Positions 36,430 to 47,392 of a stretch of 64,000 nucleotides of DNA are shown here, piece after piece. The stretch's first letter is position 1, and every line of letters begins with the position of its first letter. The translations under genes and the position numbers were made by a program. Under the pieces are notes generated by a model. The model was not told the origin of the DNA, did not search any database, and saw only the letters and a list, made by a program, of their open reading frames with translations. Origin of the DNA: Isoetes taiwanensis (Eukaryota > Streptophyta > Lycopodiopsida > Isoetales > Isoetaceae); contig JAJEKV010000102.1 of the NCBI GenBank assembly GCA_021234155.1, positions 1,048,456 to 1,112,455 of the forward strand, written 5' to 3'.

Positions 36430-37313
36430 AGATAAATTCAATTGTCAAAACCAAATAAGGGAGAGAGAGAAAATGAGACAAACTGAAAGAAAAGCCACAT
36501 CTGGGCATCTCCACTAAACACAAAACCAGAATACAATAAGCCACATCTACGCATTTCCACTAAACACAAAATCAGAATACAAAAAACCACATCTAGGCAT
36601 CTAAACACAAAACCAGAATACACTGCTAATCCACTAAACAAAAAACCAGAATACAATGCTCCATAATACAATGTTGATGATCAGTGAATCTATTATGGCG
36701 GGGATTAAAAAACCTCGCCCTTTTGGGTTTTCGAGGAAAAACGATGACTATAATAGTGACACTAACCAATAGGGATCTAAACTGTCTAAGTACAATAACA
36801 GCTGAACAAATCTGATCACGATGAGACAAGCAAAGTACATGCTCTTCTCCACAACTAGTCAAGTCGAAAAAACCTCCCAAACTATACTCCAAAATTATCA
36901 TGGTGGATCACGCCTCTACATAAACTATAATCCCAAAACATGCTCCAAGTCAACTTGATAGAGCTAAAGAAGACACTCTGCAACATAAATCCACCCAGCA
37001 AAACAAGGGAAACACTAGGGTCTCATCACAACATTGTAGCACAAAGCACAAGACATGAGGGTCTTCTAATACAAGGCTTTCCAACATTGGCACGAGGGCC
37101 AAAATATACAATCTCATAACAGCAAGTGGCATGAGGGCCAAAAGTCACAACCAAGTACACTAGCATGAGGGCCCTTTTCATGACTAGGCTTCAAATGAGT
37201 AAAATTATCCCAATGGGTAGGATGGATAGGTGAACATTTAGAACAATAAGGAACTAGGATGGAACAAGGTAACTAAGGCTTTCAGGAAATCCAAAGCACT
37301 ATGCAGTGAGGGA
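36430..37313. repeat. Intergenic DNA with a short tandem repeat
   Basis: Between copia C and gypsy D. At about 36487-36660 there are four degenerate copies of a roughly 46-bp unit containing CATCTCCACTAAACACAAAA and CCAGAATACAA. One more copy lies beyond element D at about 44540-44575, so D inserted beside this array. No gene. Confidence 0.7.
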
Positions 37314-37318
37314 GGGAG

Positions 37319-38971
37319 TGTGACGCTCCCTACTAAATATACGGCACCCGGCCGTACACTCGGCAGGAAATCCCCCATCCGGTCCTTCAACCGCACGAGC
37401 CCTCCGTCTATCCCGCACTCTGAGAGGATTGTAGTGCGGGAAGGGGACACGAAGGTGTCTTGCGTGCCCTTCCCCTATGGGCTCCTATCACAGCGGAAGC
37501 ACAAACATCGTCAGAACTAGCAATAACTATACATCACACTACCTCGAAGGGTAGCTCATCCACATATCCATAGGTGCAAAGAACATAAACATATGCCATA
37601 AAACATGAGAGCTCCTACTCGTGGCTCCGACACATAAGGAAGTCGACTGACTGGATAGGCCTCAAGATAGAGCAGACCGAATCATGACAATGGCGGGGCT
37701 GGCATAAGACAATGGCTAGGGTTGACCACTCCATCCGTCCCTCCTGTGCATACATTGCAGATGGGCTCAATCAGGCTCTGGCATGACTCTAGCCTTCCGG
37801 ATACGTAATCCCATGGCATCCCCCATCGGGACTACTCCAGGTTGCATCTCCCTGGTCCGTTGAGGCAGGAAGGGTTGCATCTCCCCTTCCCGGGGTCTAC
37901 AGGCTCCTCGAGCGACTAGAGAATCGTGGCGACACACGATTCATACCCGACTGAACCCCCCAAAACAAGAGCCAAGCTGACACTTGCAACTCCTGAGAGG
38001 CAGGGCTGCAGCATTGCCCCAGGAGGTGTCGGACCCATGCTCGGCCCACACGAAGTGACCGACCATAAGTCTAGCCCACTATGGGATCCCCCGAAGCCCC
38101 CACTCGGCAGGGATCCTCCATCCGCGTTGCCTCTAGCCCCGTTATGTAGTGCTGAGTCACATCATAGCCTCCATAGCCCGGTGGGTTCCTATGCACAGGC
38201 CGCAACTAATAGGAACTAAGGGATCTAGACTAAGAGCATACTACATAATAGCTACTAGGTCTCTACCCCCCTTCCCAATACAAGAGGAGCAAACATGATC
38301 ACCCAACATCACATAACATCATATCATGATAACATAGTAAGAACATCTTAACCTAATCATACATATCTAACTTACAGTTAGGGTTCCTTGATTAGGGTTC
38401 GAGATGTTCAACAAAGGTTCTAGGATGGCTCTACTCTAGATACAATATACAGACCCATCTGGAATGCTAACTTCCAGATGAACTACTATGAACTCTACTC
38501 CACCTACCTGCTCCAGAAGCGCTTCCTCCCATCCCTGGTGTCTCCATTGCTCCTTGACGGGGTCGAGGTCGTGCTCCCTCTATGATCATACACACACTTG
38601 AGGGGCTGCCCGGGCCCAGCTATGCTACGACGAGCGATGCTCAAAACGGGGGTTTGAAAAGGTAGATGAGTGTTCAAAAAAGCTAGAGTCAGGGAAAAGG
38701 GTCTAGGGTTAGGGTTTGAGCCAATATAGGTGAGGGTCCACATGGGATGCCACGTGGCACCACTAGGATGGGGCCGTGTGGCGGTTGCCCAATAGGATAA
38801 GGTCATGTGGAAATGGGCCTTATCCTAAGGTTATCTAAGTTAACAATTAACTTAGATATGCACCCATTGCCACTTTCTAAGGTATACAAGGCTCCCAAAG
38901 ATGGAAGCTTGTATCGTGGATGGGTCCGAGAAATATAATGTATTTATGGCGATATTCCCTCGAACGCCACA
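37319..38971 (-). repeat. 3' LTR of gypsy D (left copy)
   Basis: In + coordinates it runs TGTGACGCTCCC to CGAACGCCACA. It is nearly identical to 42870-44498 apart from point changes and small indels, mainly in the last 200 bp. It contains TAGGGTTAGGGTTT (38704-38717), a telo-box pair. Confidence 0.92.
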
Positions 38972-39379
38972 TTCTCCCAAGGACAATGTTGTCCTCAGCA
39001 TTGCGCTAAGGTGACGAACCTATACTATTCCTGCAAAACAACATAAGTGCACAACTTCAATTTAACTTAATTGATCAACTTCCTTATTAAACAGTTTATT
39101 GTCAAAATTTAGGCTATATTTGCACTTATACAAAATTAGATAGCCTTACAAGGTTACTCCCTATAATAATTCAAACATTACTATAAGAGTTACTAGGGTC
39201 CATAATCTAAATCTAAATCATGGTTCCCCTATCTTCTCATAATGCGTCCCTCCTCGATGCTCGCTTCTCACTTGCCTGCACGAGTAGCACATTACGTTAG
39301 TTTAGTTAATAAATTTGTGGTTTTTTAGGGGACCACCCCCTTACCAATACCTTGCACTCGATCATGGCCCTTTCGGATT

Positions 39380-39740
39380 TGAGCTTAAGGACCATTTAAG
39401 ATGATCCCATCATCGCCCATGATCAAGTGCTACCTTGTACTCGGTTACCCGGTGCAGAGTACCCCTAGTGCATCATGCCCCAAGGGTTTTAAGCTAGGGA
39501 ACGTCTCACGATCCCATCATCGCGCATGATCACTTTGACCTTCACCATGACCCCCCTATGGCCAGGTGTGCGAGCCCCGCATCATGGCATAGGGAGCATC
39601 CGACCGATGTCCCATCATCGCGCACCATGCCTCCCTTCCTTTCTCCATGACCCTATTGGTCATGCGCACCTCTTGGTGCATGTTGGCCTAGAGAATGCCT
39701 TAAAGGCTTATCTCATCATCGCCTACATGTTCCAAGATTC
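39380..39740 (-). repeat. Degenerate ~100-bp tandem repeats in the 3' region of D
   Basis: The block CCCATCATCGCGCATGATCA or a close variant recurs near 39404, 39509, 39608 and 39712, a spacing of about 100 bp. It lies between the chromodomain stop and the LTR. No coding content. Confidence 0.7.
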
Positions 39741-39807
39741 TGGCATATGCATTCCACTAACTAGAATACATCTGCCAGAGCTAAGGCTAACTAAGAAACA
39801 TCTTAAG

Positions 39808-40176
39808 CTAACCTCCTGGCAAGTCGGGGTCGACCAAGTCGGAGACGACTCGCCCATCAAACTCCTTCATAAACTCTGGGTATTGCTTCTCCAAATCCTG
39901 CTTCAATACCCATGTCGCGTCTTCCACGGGCAAGTGTTTCCATTTGACCAAATACTGGAGGAACTGAGACCTCCTAGTCTTCTTGAATGACTTATCAAGA
40001 AGTAACTCAGGCACAATTTCAACTTGCTCTTCTGTCATTTCCAACAAAGTTGGAGTATCCAAGACCTCATCAGGGTTAGGATTGTGCCTTTTCAATAAAC
40101 TTACATGGAAGACTTTGTGGACCTTAAGGTGCGCCGGGAGATCCAACTTGTAGGCCTGAGAGCCCACCTTCTCCAA
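39808..40176 (-). pseudogene. Gypsy D: integrase C-terminus with chromodomain
   Basis: The minus strand reads KVGSQAYKLDLPAHLKVHKV, then FHVSLLKRHNPNPDEVLD (GPY/F-type region), then the chromodomain QYLVKWKHLPVEDATWVLKQ to FMKEFDGRV. Chromodomains of HP1 hold methyl-lysine in a three-aromatic cage. Here the Trp of KWK is present, but the residues after it are His-Leu and no N-terminal aromatic is obvious, as in plant chromovirus group II chromodomains. A frame break near 40176 separates it from the integrase core. Confidence 0.85.
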
Positions 40177-40341
40177 GATCTTGAATGGACCGGCCTACCT
40201 AGGGGCAAGCTTCTTACAATTCCCAATCCGAAGCTTAGCTTGCTTCACCTTGATCTTCAACCACACGCTGTCGCCTACCTTGAACTCCCTTACGGTTACA
40301 GTGCTCGCTTGGCTTCACTCTTACGCCGACTTCTTTCATTG

Positions 40342-41181
40342 CTAATAAGTACCCCTTACTTCTTCCACCGCTGCCGTGATATCTCCTAGCATCTGCTGGG
40401 ATACTTCAACCTTTGACACAGGATTGTGCCAAGTATCCGGGGTTAGGCACTGGTACCCGTAATTTACCATGAAGGGAGACATCTGGGATGACTCCTGCTT
40501 GGCACTGTTGTAGGCGAATTCTACCAAGTGGATGTACTCATCCCACTTGGATTGCTTATTCCACACATAACTTCTAAGCATATCTTCGATGATTCGATTC
40601 GTGCGCTCCGTATGGCCATCCGTCTGCAGATGATAAGCCGTGCTCATGGAGAGCTTCGTCTGAATGGTGCTAAAGAGGTCCTGCCAAAAAGCACTCATAA
40701 ACTTGGAATCTCTGTCTGAAGTTATCTCCCGAGGCATGCCATGGAGTCTAAAAATCTCCCTTACAAATAACTTGGCGGTATCTAATGCTGTGTCCGTAGT
40801 TCTGCAAGGTACAAAGTGTGCCATCTTAGATAATTTGTCTACGACAACCATTAATGCATCTTTGCCTCGTAGAGTTCGGGGAAGTCCTGTGATAAAATCC
40901 ATACTTACCACTTCCCATTTTGCATTCGGCACTGCTAAAGGTTCCAAGGCTCCCGGAATTCGAAGCTGCTCTGCCTTAGTCTGCTGGCACAACTGGCATT
41001 CCTGAATATATCTGGCTATCTGTTTCTTCATTCCTGGCCAGAAATAGCTACTTCGAATCTTGAAGTAGGTCTCCATAAACCCCGGGTGCCCTGCTATTGG
41101 GCTGTTGTGTGTGTCGTGAAGAATTAACTTCCTTACACCTGATGATTCGGGCACACACAACTTATGCTTATGGTACAACAA
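40342..41181 (-). CDS. Gypsy D: integrase zinc-binding and catalytic core
   Basis: A 279-codon frame open on the minus strand. H2C2 zinc-binding domain: LILHDTHNSPIAGHPGFMET, then CQLCQQTKAEQL. RNase H-fold core: WEVVSMDFITGLPRTLRGKD (first Asp), ITSDRDSKFMSAFWQDLF (second Asp), RTNRIIEDMLRSYV (Glu). The DDE triad is therefore intact. It inserts retrotransposon cDNA. The N-terminal side continues, with a frame change near 41160, into FKEVWESLSKEARTD and other sequence that would follow RNase H. As RT and RNase H are deleted, it could act only on cDNA made by another element. Confidence 0.85.
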   Translation of the reverse strand: MLYHKHKLCVPESSGVRKLILHDTHNSPIAGHPGFMETYFKIRSSYFWPGMKKQIARYIQECQLCQQTKAEQLRIPGALEPLAVPNAKWEVVSMDFITGLPRTLRGKDALMVVVDKLSKMAHFVPCRTTDTALDTAKLFVREIFRLHGMPREITSDRDSKFMSAFWQDLFSTIQTKLSMSTAYHLQTDGHTERTNRIIEDMLRSYVWNKQSKWDEYIHLVEFAYNSAKQESSQMSPFMVNYGYQCLTPDTWHNPVSKVEVSQQMLGDITAAVEEVRGTY

Positions 41182-41584
41182 GTTGCCTTCCTTCCTATAA
41201 TGCTTGAAGGCTTCCCGTTCCTTATCTGTTCTAGCCTCCTTAGAAAGGCTTTCCCATACCTCCTTGAAATCACCATATGATGGTAATGTTTCCTCAATTT
41301 TCTTGCCATACCCACTCGAAAGAGTAGATATAGCATTACAATGTGTTCTCGTCTCAAGGGGTCTTCTAGAGAGAGCCAGGCGCTCAAACGGCGCCTTCCT
41401 AATCAGGAGATTAGTACACTGTTGGAAGTGCCTAATCTCCTGAAAAATGTGGGCATGCCGAGAGTTAGGCCCATGGTGGACCTTCTTCGGCTTCTCCGGA
41501 CGTGGAGGTGGCGGCTTCGGCTGGTTCTTCTTCGGCCGGCCTCCTTTGACAAACCTCTCTACGTTCTGCTTGTAGTACCAGTCA
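41182..41584 (-). pseudogene. Gypsy D: gag-end / pol junction remnant
   Basis: Across frames the minus strand reads KAY, stop, EYLRHWTRYNDWYYKQNVER, then a Pro/Lys-rich linker (GGRPKKNQPKPPPPRPEKPK), then IFQEIRHFQQCTNLL. After a change it reads ETLPSYGDFKEVWESLSKEA, leading into integrase. The jump from Gag-like to post-RNase H sequence inside 400 bp marks the deletion of protease, RT and RNase H. Confidence 0.6.
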
Positions 41585-42313
41585 TTGTACCTCGTCCAGT
41601 GACGAAGGTACTCCTAGTACGCCTTCAGGCGGTGCTTGAATTCGCGTTCCCTCACGGAGTGCGAATGGCCGCTCGCCCACCTTCTGCTTCTTCACTACCT
41701 TCGGTGGCTTGGGCCACTTTGGGTAGGGTGGGCGTGCGTTGGGGTCTGAAGATTCCCCAACGACTTCGTGCTCCTCCTCCTCCCCGTTCTGCTCTTCCTC
41801 ATCTCCACCTCCTTCCCCCTCGTCCTCGTCAACTGCCTCGCGTCGGTGAGGTTCCTCGATCACGACGGTCCCGCGAGGCCTATCGTTTCTCCTCTTCGTT
41901 CTCCGCTCCTTCTCCCTAAGCTCCCTCTCCCTCTTCTTTCTCGCGGTTGTTTCTTCTGGCCACTCCGCCACCTTGTTCTTGCCCTTCTTCTTGGGTGAAG
42001 AAGGGCCCGGCTGCTCCATCTGGTGTTGCTGCTCCTGTTCTTCATCCTGCTCCTCCTCTCGGCCTGAGAGGTCACCCACGTGAACTATCTCGCCGGTCTG
42101 CTGGGACTGGGCCGCCGAAGAACTAATGCTGCTGGTAGGGCTGCCCTCCTCCGAAGGGTGGAAGGTGTCATCGGTGGAGGAAGACGCCTCGTCACCTGGC
42201 TTTGGCCGAAGGTGTGGCGGAACCTGCTTACCATGACGACCTGCTGCTACCTGTGCCATTGAGAGTGTGGGTCTCTCACCAAACTTCCTGGCTGTCTGCT
42301 TGGTGCGTGCCAT
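41585..42313 (-). CDS. Gypsy D: Gag-like protein with histone H3 tail at the N-terminus
   Basis: A 243-codon frame from ATG 42313. The frame is open 35 codons further upstream, but this ATG has A at -3 and G at +4. The protein starts MARTKQTARK, then FGERPTLSMAQV. After Met removal residues 1-9 equal mature histone H3 residues 1-9, including K4 and K9 and their arginines. Identity stops at position 10, Phe in place of Ser10. The rest is a Ser-rich stretch, an acidic/Gln stretch (GREEEQDEEQEQQHQ), two basic clusters that could be nuclear signals (SPKKKGKNK; KKRERELREKERRTKRR), a Glu/Asp/Gly run, and a Pro/Lys segment. It has no histone fold and no zinc knuckle. By position it is the gag start. 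A TGA ends it, and Gag-like sequence follows in another frame, so it may be truncated. Confidence 0.85.
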
Positions 42314-42856
42314 ATTTAACGATCTAGGAAATGGATGACGTAAGGCTGAGCAAGAGAGATAAGGTGGAGGAAAAGGTTGGGGGGAAATGAGGTGCTCTAG
42401 GGAATATTCTCTTACCATTAATATGCCTACTTATTAGCCCCCCTTATTAATTACTTCAATATAACTTAATTATTAATATATGTTTAATTATTAGTGTGTA
42501 TTTTTAATTTCGTATTATACTTTAAATTTTCAAATTTTCCTAATAGTTTGGAGTGTTAATTATGAATTTGCACCATTTTTCACTCAGGTCTCGGATTGGC
42601 ATGATTCTTCGACCCATTTTAGGTGAAATTTGATGCAGATGCATAATTTTCATTTCAAATTTACTAGAAGATGAATTTGACTCGTTCTTTTCTTCGTCTA
42701 ACACTTAACCTATTTTCGGACCCACTACTTAGGAGAAAACTTTTCGCCTATTTTTCGAGGTTCGATGGTGGAAATTTTCATTTCGCACCCTATCAGACCT
42801 GTTAGACTAGTTTCATGGTTATGGTCAGTGCTAGTTCCTGGTCAACCAAGAACTTT

Positions 42857-42868
42857 GCTCTGATACCA
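42857..42868 (-). other. Primer binding site of gypsy D
   Basis: On the minus strand TGGTATCAGAGC, one base inside the 5' LTR. It is complementary to the 3' end of plant initiator tRNA-Met, the usual primer for LTR retrotransposon minus-strand synthesis. Confidence 0.92.
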
Positions 42869-42869
42869 T

Positions 42870-44498
42870 TGTGACGCTCCCTGCTAAATATACGGCACCC
42901 GGCCGTACACTCGGCAGGAAATCCCCCATCCGGTCCTTCAACCGCACGGGCCCTCCGTCTATCCCGCACTCTGAGAGGATCGTAGTGCGGGAAGGGGACA
43001 CGAAGGTGTCTTGCGTGCCCTTCCCCTATGGGCTCCTATCACAGCGGAAGCACAAACATCGTCAGAACTAGCAATAACTATACATCACACTACCTCGAAG
43101 GGTAGCTCATCCACATATCCATAGGTGCAAAGAACATAAACATATGCCATAAAACATGAGAGCTCATACCCGTGGCTCCGACACATAAGGAAGTCGCCTG
43201 ACTGGATAGGCCTCAAGATAGAGCAGACCGAATCATGACAATGGCGGGGCTGGCATAAGACAATGGCTAGGGTTGACCACTCCATCCGCCCCTCCTGTGC
43301 ATACTTTGCAGATGGGCTCAATCAGGCTCTGGCATGACTCTAGCCTTCCGGATACGTAATCCCATGGCATCACCCATCGGGACTACTCCAGGTTGCATCT
43401 CCCTAGTCCGTTGAGGCAGGAAGGGTTGCATCTCCCCTTCCCGGGGTCTAGAGGCTCCTCGGGTGACTAGAGAATCGTGACGACACACGATTCGTACCCG
43501 ACTGAACCCCCCAAAACAAGACCCAAGCTGACACTTGCAACTCTTGAGAGGCAGGGCGGCACCATTGCCCCAAGAGGTGTCGGACCCATGCTCGGGCCAC
43601 ACGAAGTGACCGACCATAAGTCTAGCCCACTATGGGATCCCCCGAAGCCCCTACTCGGCAGGGATCCTCCCTCCGCGTTGCCTCTAGCCCCGTTATGTAG
43701 TGCTGAGTCACATCATTGCCTCCATAGCCCGGTGGGTTCCTATACCAGGCCGCAACTAATAGGAACTAAGGGATCTAGACTAGGAGCATACTACATAATG
43801 GCTACTAGGTCTCTACCCCTCTTCCTAATACAAGAGGAGCAAACATGATCACCCAACATCACATAACATCATATCATGATAACATAGTAAGAACATCTTA
43901 ACCTAATCATACATATCTAACTTACAGTTAGGGTTCCTTGATTAGGGTTCGAGATGTTCAACAAAGGTTCTAGGATGGCTCTACTCTAGATACAACATAC
44001 AGACCCATCTGGAATGCTAACTTCCAGATGAACTACTATGAACTCTACTCCACCTACCTGCTCCAAAAGCGCTTCCTCCCATCCCTGGTGTCTCCATTGC
44101 TCCTTGACGGGGTCGAGGTCGTGCTCCCTCTATGATCATACACACACTTCGGGGGCTGCTGCGCCAGGCTATGCTACGACGAACGATGCTCGAAACGGGG
44201 TTTCGAGTGCGTAGATGAGTGTTCAGGAGCTAGAGTCAGGGAAAAGGGTCTAGGGTTAGGGTTTGAGCCAATATAGATGCCACGTGGCACCACTAGGATG
44301 GGGCCGTGTGGCGGTTGCCCAATAGGATAAGGTCATGTGGAAATGGGCCTTATCCTAAGGTTATCTAAGTTAACAATTAACTTAGATATACACCCCTTGC
44401 CACTTTCTAAGGTATACAAGGCTCCCAAAGGTCGACTTGTATCGTGACGGGTCCAGGAATATACGTATTTATGGCGTATATTCCCCTGGAACGTCACA
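42870..44498 (-). repeat. 5' LTR of gypsy D (right copy)
   Basis: Pairs with 37319-38971. It holds the element's promoter by position. It carries the telo-box pair TAGGGTTAGGGTTT at 44251-44264, conserved with the left copy. Confidence 0.92.
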
Positions 44499-46561
44499 GG
44501 GAGGGTGGGTGGGTGGGTGGGGAATAGGAGACCAAGCCATCATCTAGGCATCTCCATTAAACACAAAACCAGAATACAATGCTGAAGAATAGAGGCAGCA
44601 AGAAACTATGGGTCAGTGGAGCGGGAGGAAAAAGCCAGTAGGAGTTCCACAGAGCTAGGATCAGAAGGATCCAGACCTAAGGAATGAGAACCCAACAGTT
44701 ATTGCTGAAGAGACGGGCAAACATAGCCATCCTTGGCTGAATCAGAGTGTCAATACCCATGACCATTAAGATGCCAGACCTAGAACAGATCAAGAACTTT
44801 TGGACAAAATCCTTTAAATCAAGCATGTCAACATCACCATCCAAGGCGTTCTAAAACCCTGAACACAAAACCTCTGCATGAAACAAAGAAAAACTCATCT
44901 AAATTAATAATGACGAATGACAAAGCAAATAAAAGGACTCATTGGTTTGTGGCATGACAGCTTTGAAGATGGACTCATCGTAAGACCTTGTCCACCAACC
45001 TAAAAGTACAAGTAATCCACAATAATCGTATCCCACTCTGCAGCATCATTGTGTAGCAAAGGCCACCACGGGGTTGACTCCCAATGAAAAAATTACCAAA
45101 GTATAGTAGGCTTGGCAAGCTTTAGCGAAAGAGAAAGCTTTGAACGTCAAGGCAAGAGAGAAAAAATAGTAGCTATTTGTTGAATGCCAAGACTGAGCAA
45201 AAGCATCAGGTAGACAAGGGTCTTCTGGAATTGGATGCCCACAAATAAAATTAGGAAGCAAATGGTTTATTTAAATTAGCGAAGCGATCCCACTAGGTCA
45301 ATGATGTGAAAAAACCTCAGGTGTCAAACTACAATCATCAAAATCCTTCAGTTTAGACAAGCAATTGGCCTACTGGTTAAGATTATGGGGGATCCATGCA
45401 GGTTTGAAGATGATACTATGGCGAAAACAAAGGGTAAAGGTTGGGGCACAAGAGTGGAGAGTGGCTTCTTCATTGAAATTGCCCTTATCAATATTTTGCA
45501 CACCATCTTGAGTTGGAGGGGCACCTATGACCTAGACAAATTGCACCCTTTTTAATCAATGAATAGGAAATAATTAAATATCATAAGAAAAGTACGTACA
45601 TTTATGGATTATATAGAGGTAAATCAAAATATTTAAAAAGCAAGAAATTCCTTGGAAATAGGTTTAATTTAATAATAACAATGGATATAAATGAAATTAT
45701 TTAAAACAAGAAATTTCATGGCAACAATCCTAATTTAATAAAACTTATCATACACTTCCAATAATGAACTTAAACAACAAGGAAATGACCTCTAAAATAT
45801 ATCCAAAATTTAATTTTCGAAAATTTAGCCATGAGTATAGGAAAAGACATACAAAATATCTAAATTCTGATCTAAATATATAAAGGTAGCCGTGAGAGTT
45901 TATTGCATTAAATGCAATATTCTTCATATATACCCTAGATGCTATACCTGGCGGGAAGACCATATGCCTGGCGTGTTATTTCGGGCAACCAAATATTCAC
46001 GTTAATTAGTGAGACCTAAATTTCTAATTATGCCTATATAAATCCAATTCACGCTCTCAAAATTCTCTATTCTTCCTTTCTTCATACGATTTGACGGTTG
46101 TGCTTCTGCTGTGTTTTGTTCCGCCCTCCTAGCGTGCTTGGATTTACATTTCCAGCCTCTTAGCATGCTTAATTCTTGGTGAGCAGGTTTCTTTTCAGCA
46201 ATTTTTAGCCTTCTGGGGTTTGCATGATTGGTTTCAGCAATTTCTAACCTTCTCTGATTGCATGCGAGCCTCATAAACTTACTTGAAGACTCTGTTGTTT
46301 TTTTCTCCACAGGTAAGAAAAAGCATCTGTAGCAGAGGCTACAAAGAATATCGGAACTCTACACGTTCAACAAAGGCCTCAGAATTCAGGGTTAGTTCTG
46401 ACTTAATTTTAAGATGCATGTCTATAGCAGGTTTAATCCAAGAAGAGAAGCTCAACGATCTTGCTCAAGGCAGAGGAAGCAGATGATGTTTATGAAAGCA
46501 AGCATAGCTTTTTATAAACTTCATCTGCTTCTTTTTGTTTCGAGTAAATCATTGAGTTTTT
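44499..46561. other. Intergenic, no gene recognised
   Basis: Starts with the GGGAG duplication and a GGGTG run, then a stray copy of the 46-bp repeat. The rest (44600-46560) is non-coding or unrecognisable, and 45540-46050 is strongly AT-rich. Confidence 0.5.
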
Positions 46562-47029
46562 CTAAGGTGCCTGTGCCAGAGCAGAGGCTGGTGCGCTTGC
46601 ATTTCCATGCCAGTTGCTGAATGGACCATCACGTAAAAATAGGGTACAGATGCTTCCAGACTTCAAAAACTCCACGGAAGTATAGACCAGATTAAAAGTC
46701 GTTTGTTGGGCAGTAACATGGATGCCCAAGAGGGCCGCGATGACCACACTTTCAGCAGTAGATGCAGCTGCAAGAGATCGCTCGCATGACTGCGTTGCTC
46801 GACAGAAATGCGTTGTGGTATATATACCTTGCAAATGTGTTGAAAGAGTTTTCGTCTCAATCAAGCAGCCCCCCCTGCTTTTGCGGGACCAAAGAATCTT
46901 TCTGCTAATAATTACATATCTTAGATTAGATATGGTAAAAGGGTCTTGTAACAGTGTAGCCTTCAATTTCCAATAGGTGTTGCTTGAGAACACCTCACAT
47001 GGCCACTTGACAGGCTTCGGAATCCCCAA
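46562..47029 (-). CDS. Hypothetical 155-codon frame, doubtful
   Basis: It starts with ATG and is open for 155 codons (MGIPKPVKWPCEVF to ASALAQAP), with a Ser/Ala-rich centre (CERSLAAASTAESVVIAALL). No domain is recognised, and a plus-strand frame overlaps the same DNA (46722-46976). It may be a decayed transposon piece or chance. Confidence 0.2.
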   Translation of the reverse strand: MGIPKPVKWPCEVFSSNTYWKLKATLLQDPFTISNLRYVIISRKILWSRKSRGGCLIETKTLSTHLQGIYTTTHFCRATQSCERSLAAASTAESVVIAALLGIHVTAQQTTFNLVYTSVEFLKSGSICTLFLRDGPFSNWHGNASAPASALAQAP

Positions 47030-47176
47030 TAGCTCTAACTAGATAATTTACTGAAAAATGTCATGCTCCACTGGATTTTGAATATAAACTCAAGAATATT
47101 TGCCGAATTTTGAAGGAAACCCTACAATTTTTTTGCCGAGAAATAAAAACTCGAATTGGAAAATAAGGATTGTGAC

Positions 47177-47392
47177 CAGTGTTGGGCAAAGTTTTTAAAC
47201 CCAATCGGAAATTTTCCTACTCTTTCATCAAATAGCCGGATATTTTCAGTTCCCAATTAGAAATTTGTATTACTCTTATACAAATATGCATAAAAATCTA
47301 CCGGAATTTTTCCTGCAATGCACTAACTCAACAGAAAATTCTTAGTTTCAACTGGAACAAACCTTCTCTACCCCGAAATTTGCCCAACAGTG
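47177..47392. mobile_element. hAT-type MITE (216 bp)
   Basis: The left end is CAGTGTTGGGCAAA. The right end is TTTGCCCAACAGTG. Perfect 8-bp target duplication ATTGTGAC at 47169-47176 and 47393-47400. An 8-bp duplication with CAGTG-like ends is the hAT signature. The interior is AT-rich with several GGAAATTTT motifs and no coding capacity. Confidence 0.9.

Larger units (their letters stand above)
25400..36430 (-). mobile_element. Ty1/copia element C, split by two DNA transposons
   Basis: Minus-strand order from high to low coordinates: gag zinc knuckle, integrase, reverse transcriptase, RNase H. Integrase before RT is the Ty1/copia order. A PIF/Harbinger MITE (32272-33236) and a CACTA element (25812-32013) interrupt it. 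Removing each insertion with one target duplication rejoins the copia sequence. The 3' end with LTR-like sequence lies at 25400-25811, and part of it recurs at 55987-56075. The 5' end appears truncated near 36430. Confidence 0.82.
37319..44498 (-). mobile_element. Ty3/gypsy chromovirus derivative, element D (complete ends)
   Basis: A 7,180-bp element flanked by a perfect 5-bp duplication GGGAG (37314-37318, 44499-44503). It has two LTRs (37319-38971 and 42870-44498), a tRNA-iMet-type primer site and a polypurine tract GGGAGAA at 38972-38978. Read on the minus strand, the order is LTR, 556-bp leader, a gag-like ORF starting with a histone H3 tail, a short frameshifted remnant, integrase, chromodomain, repeat-bearing 3' region, LTR. 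Protease, RT and RNase H are missing, so it cannot copy itself. The LTRs are similar with a few indels, suggesting fairly recent insertion. The LTR family is related to A and B. Confidence 0.92.

Noticed and set aside
42284-42313. A genuine histone H3 gene
   Set aside because: Only the first nine mature residues match. There is no histone fold, and the ORF sits at the gag position of a bounded LTR element.
46722-46976. Plus-strand frame overlapping the 155-codon minus frame
   Set aside because: Neither strand shows a recognisable domain. Only the longer minus frame is listed, with low confidence.
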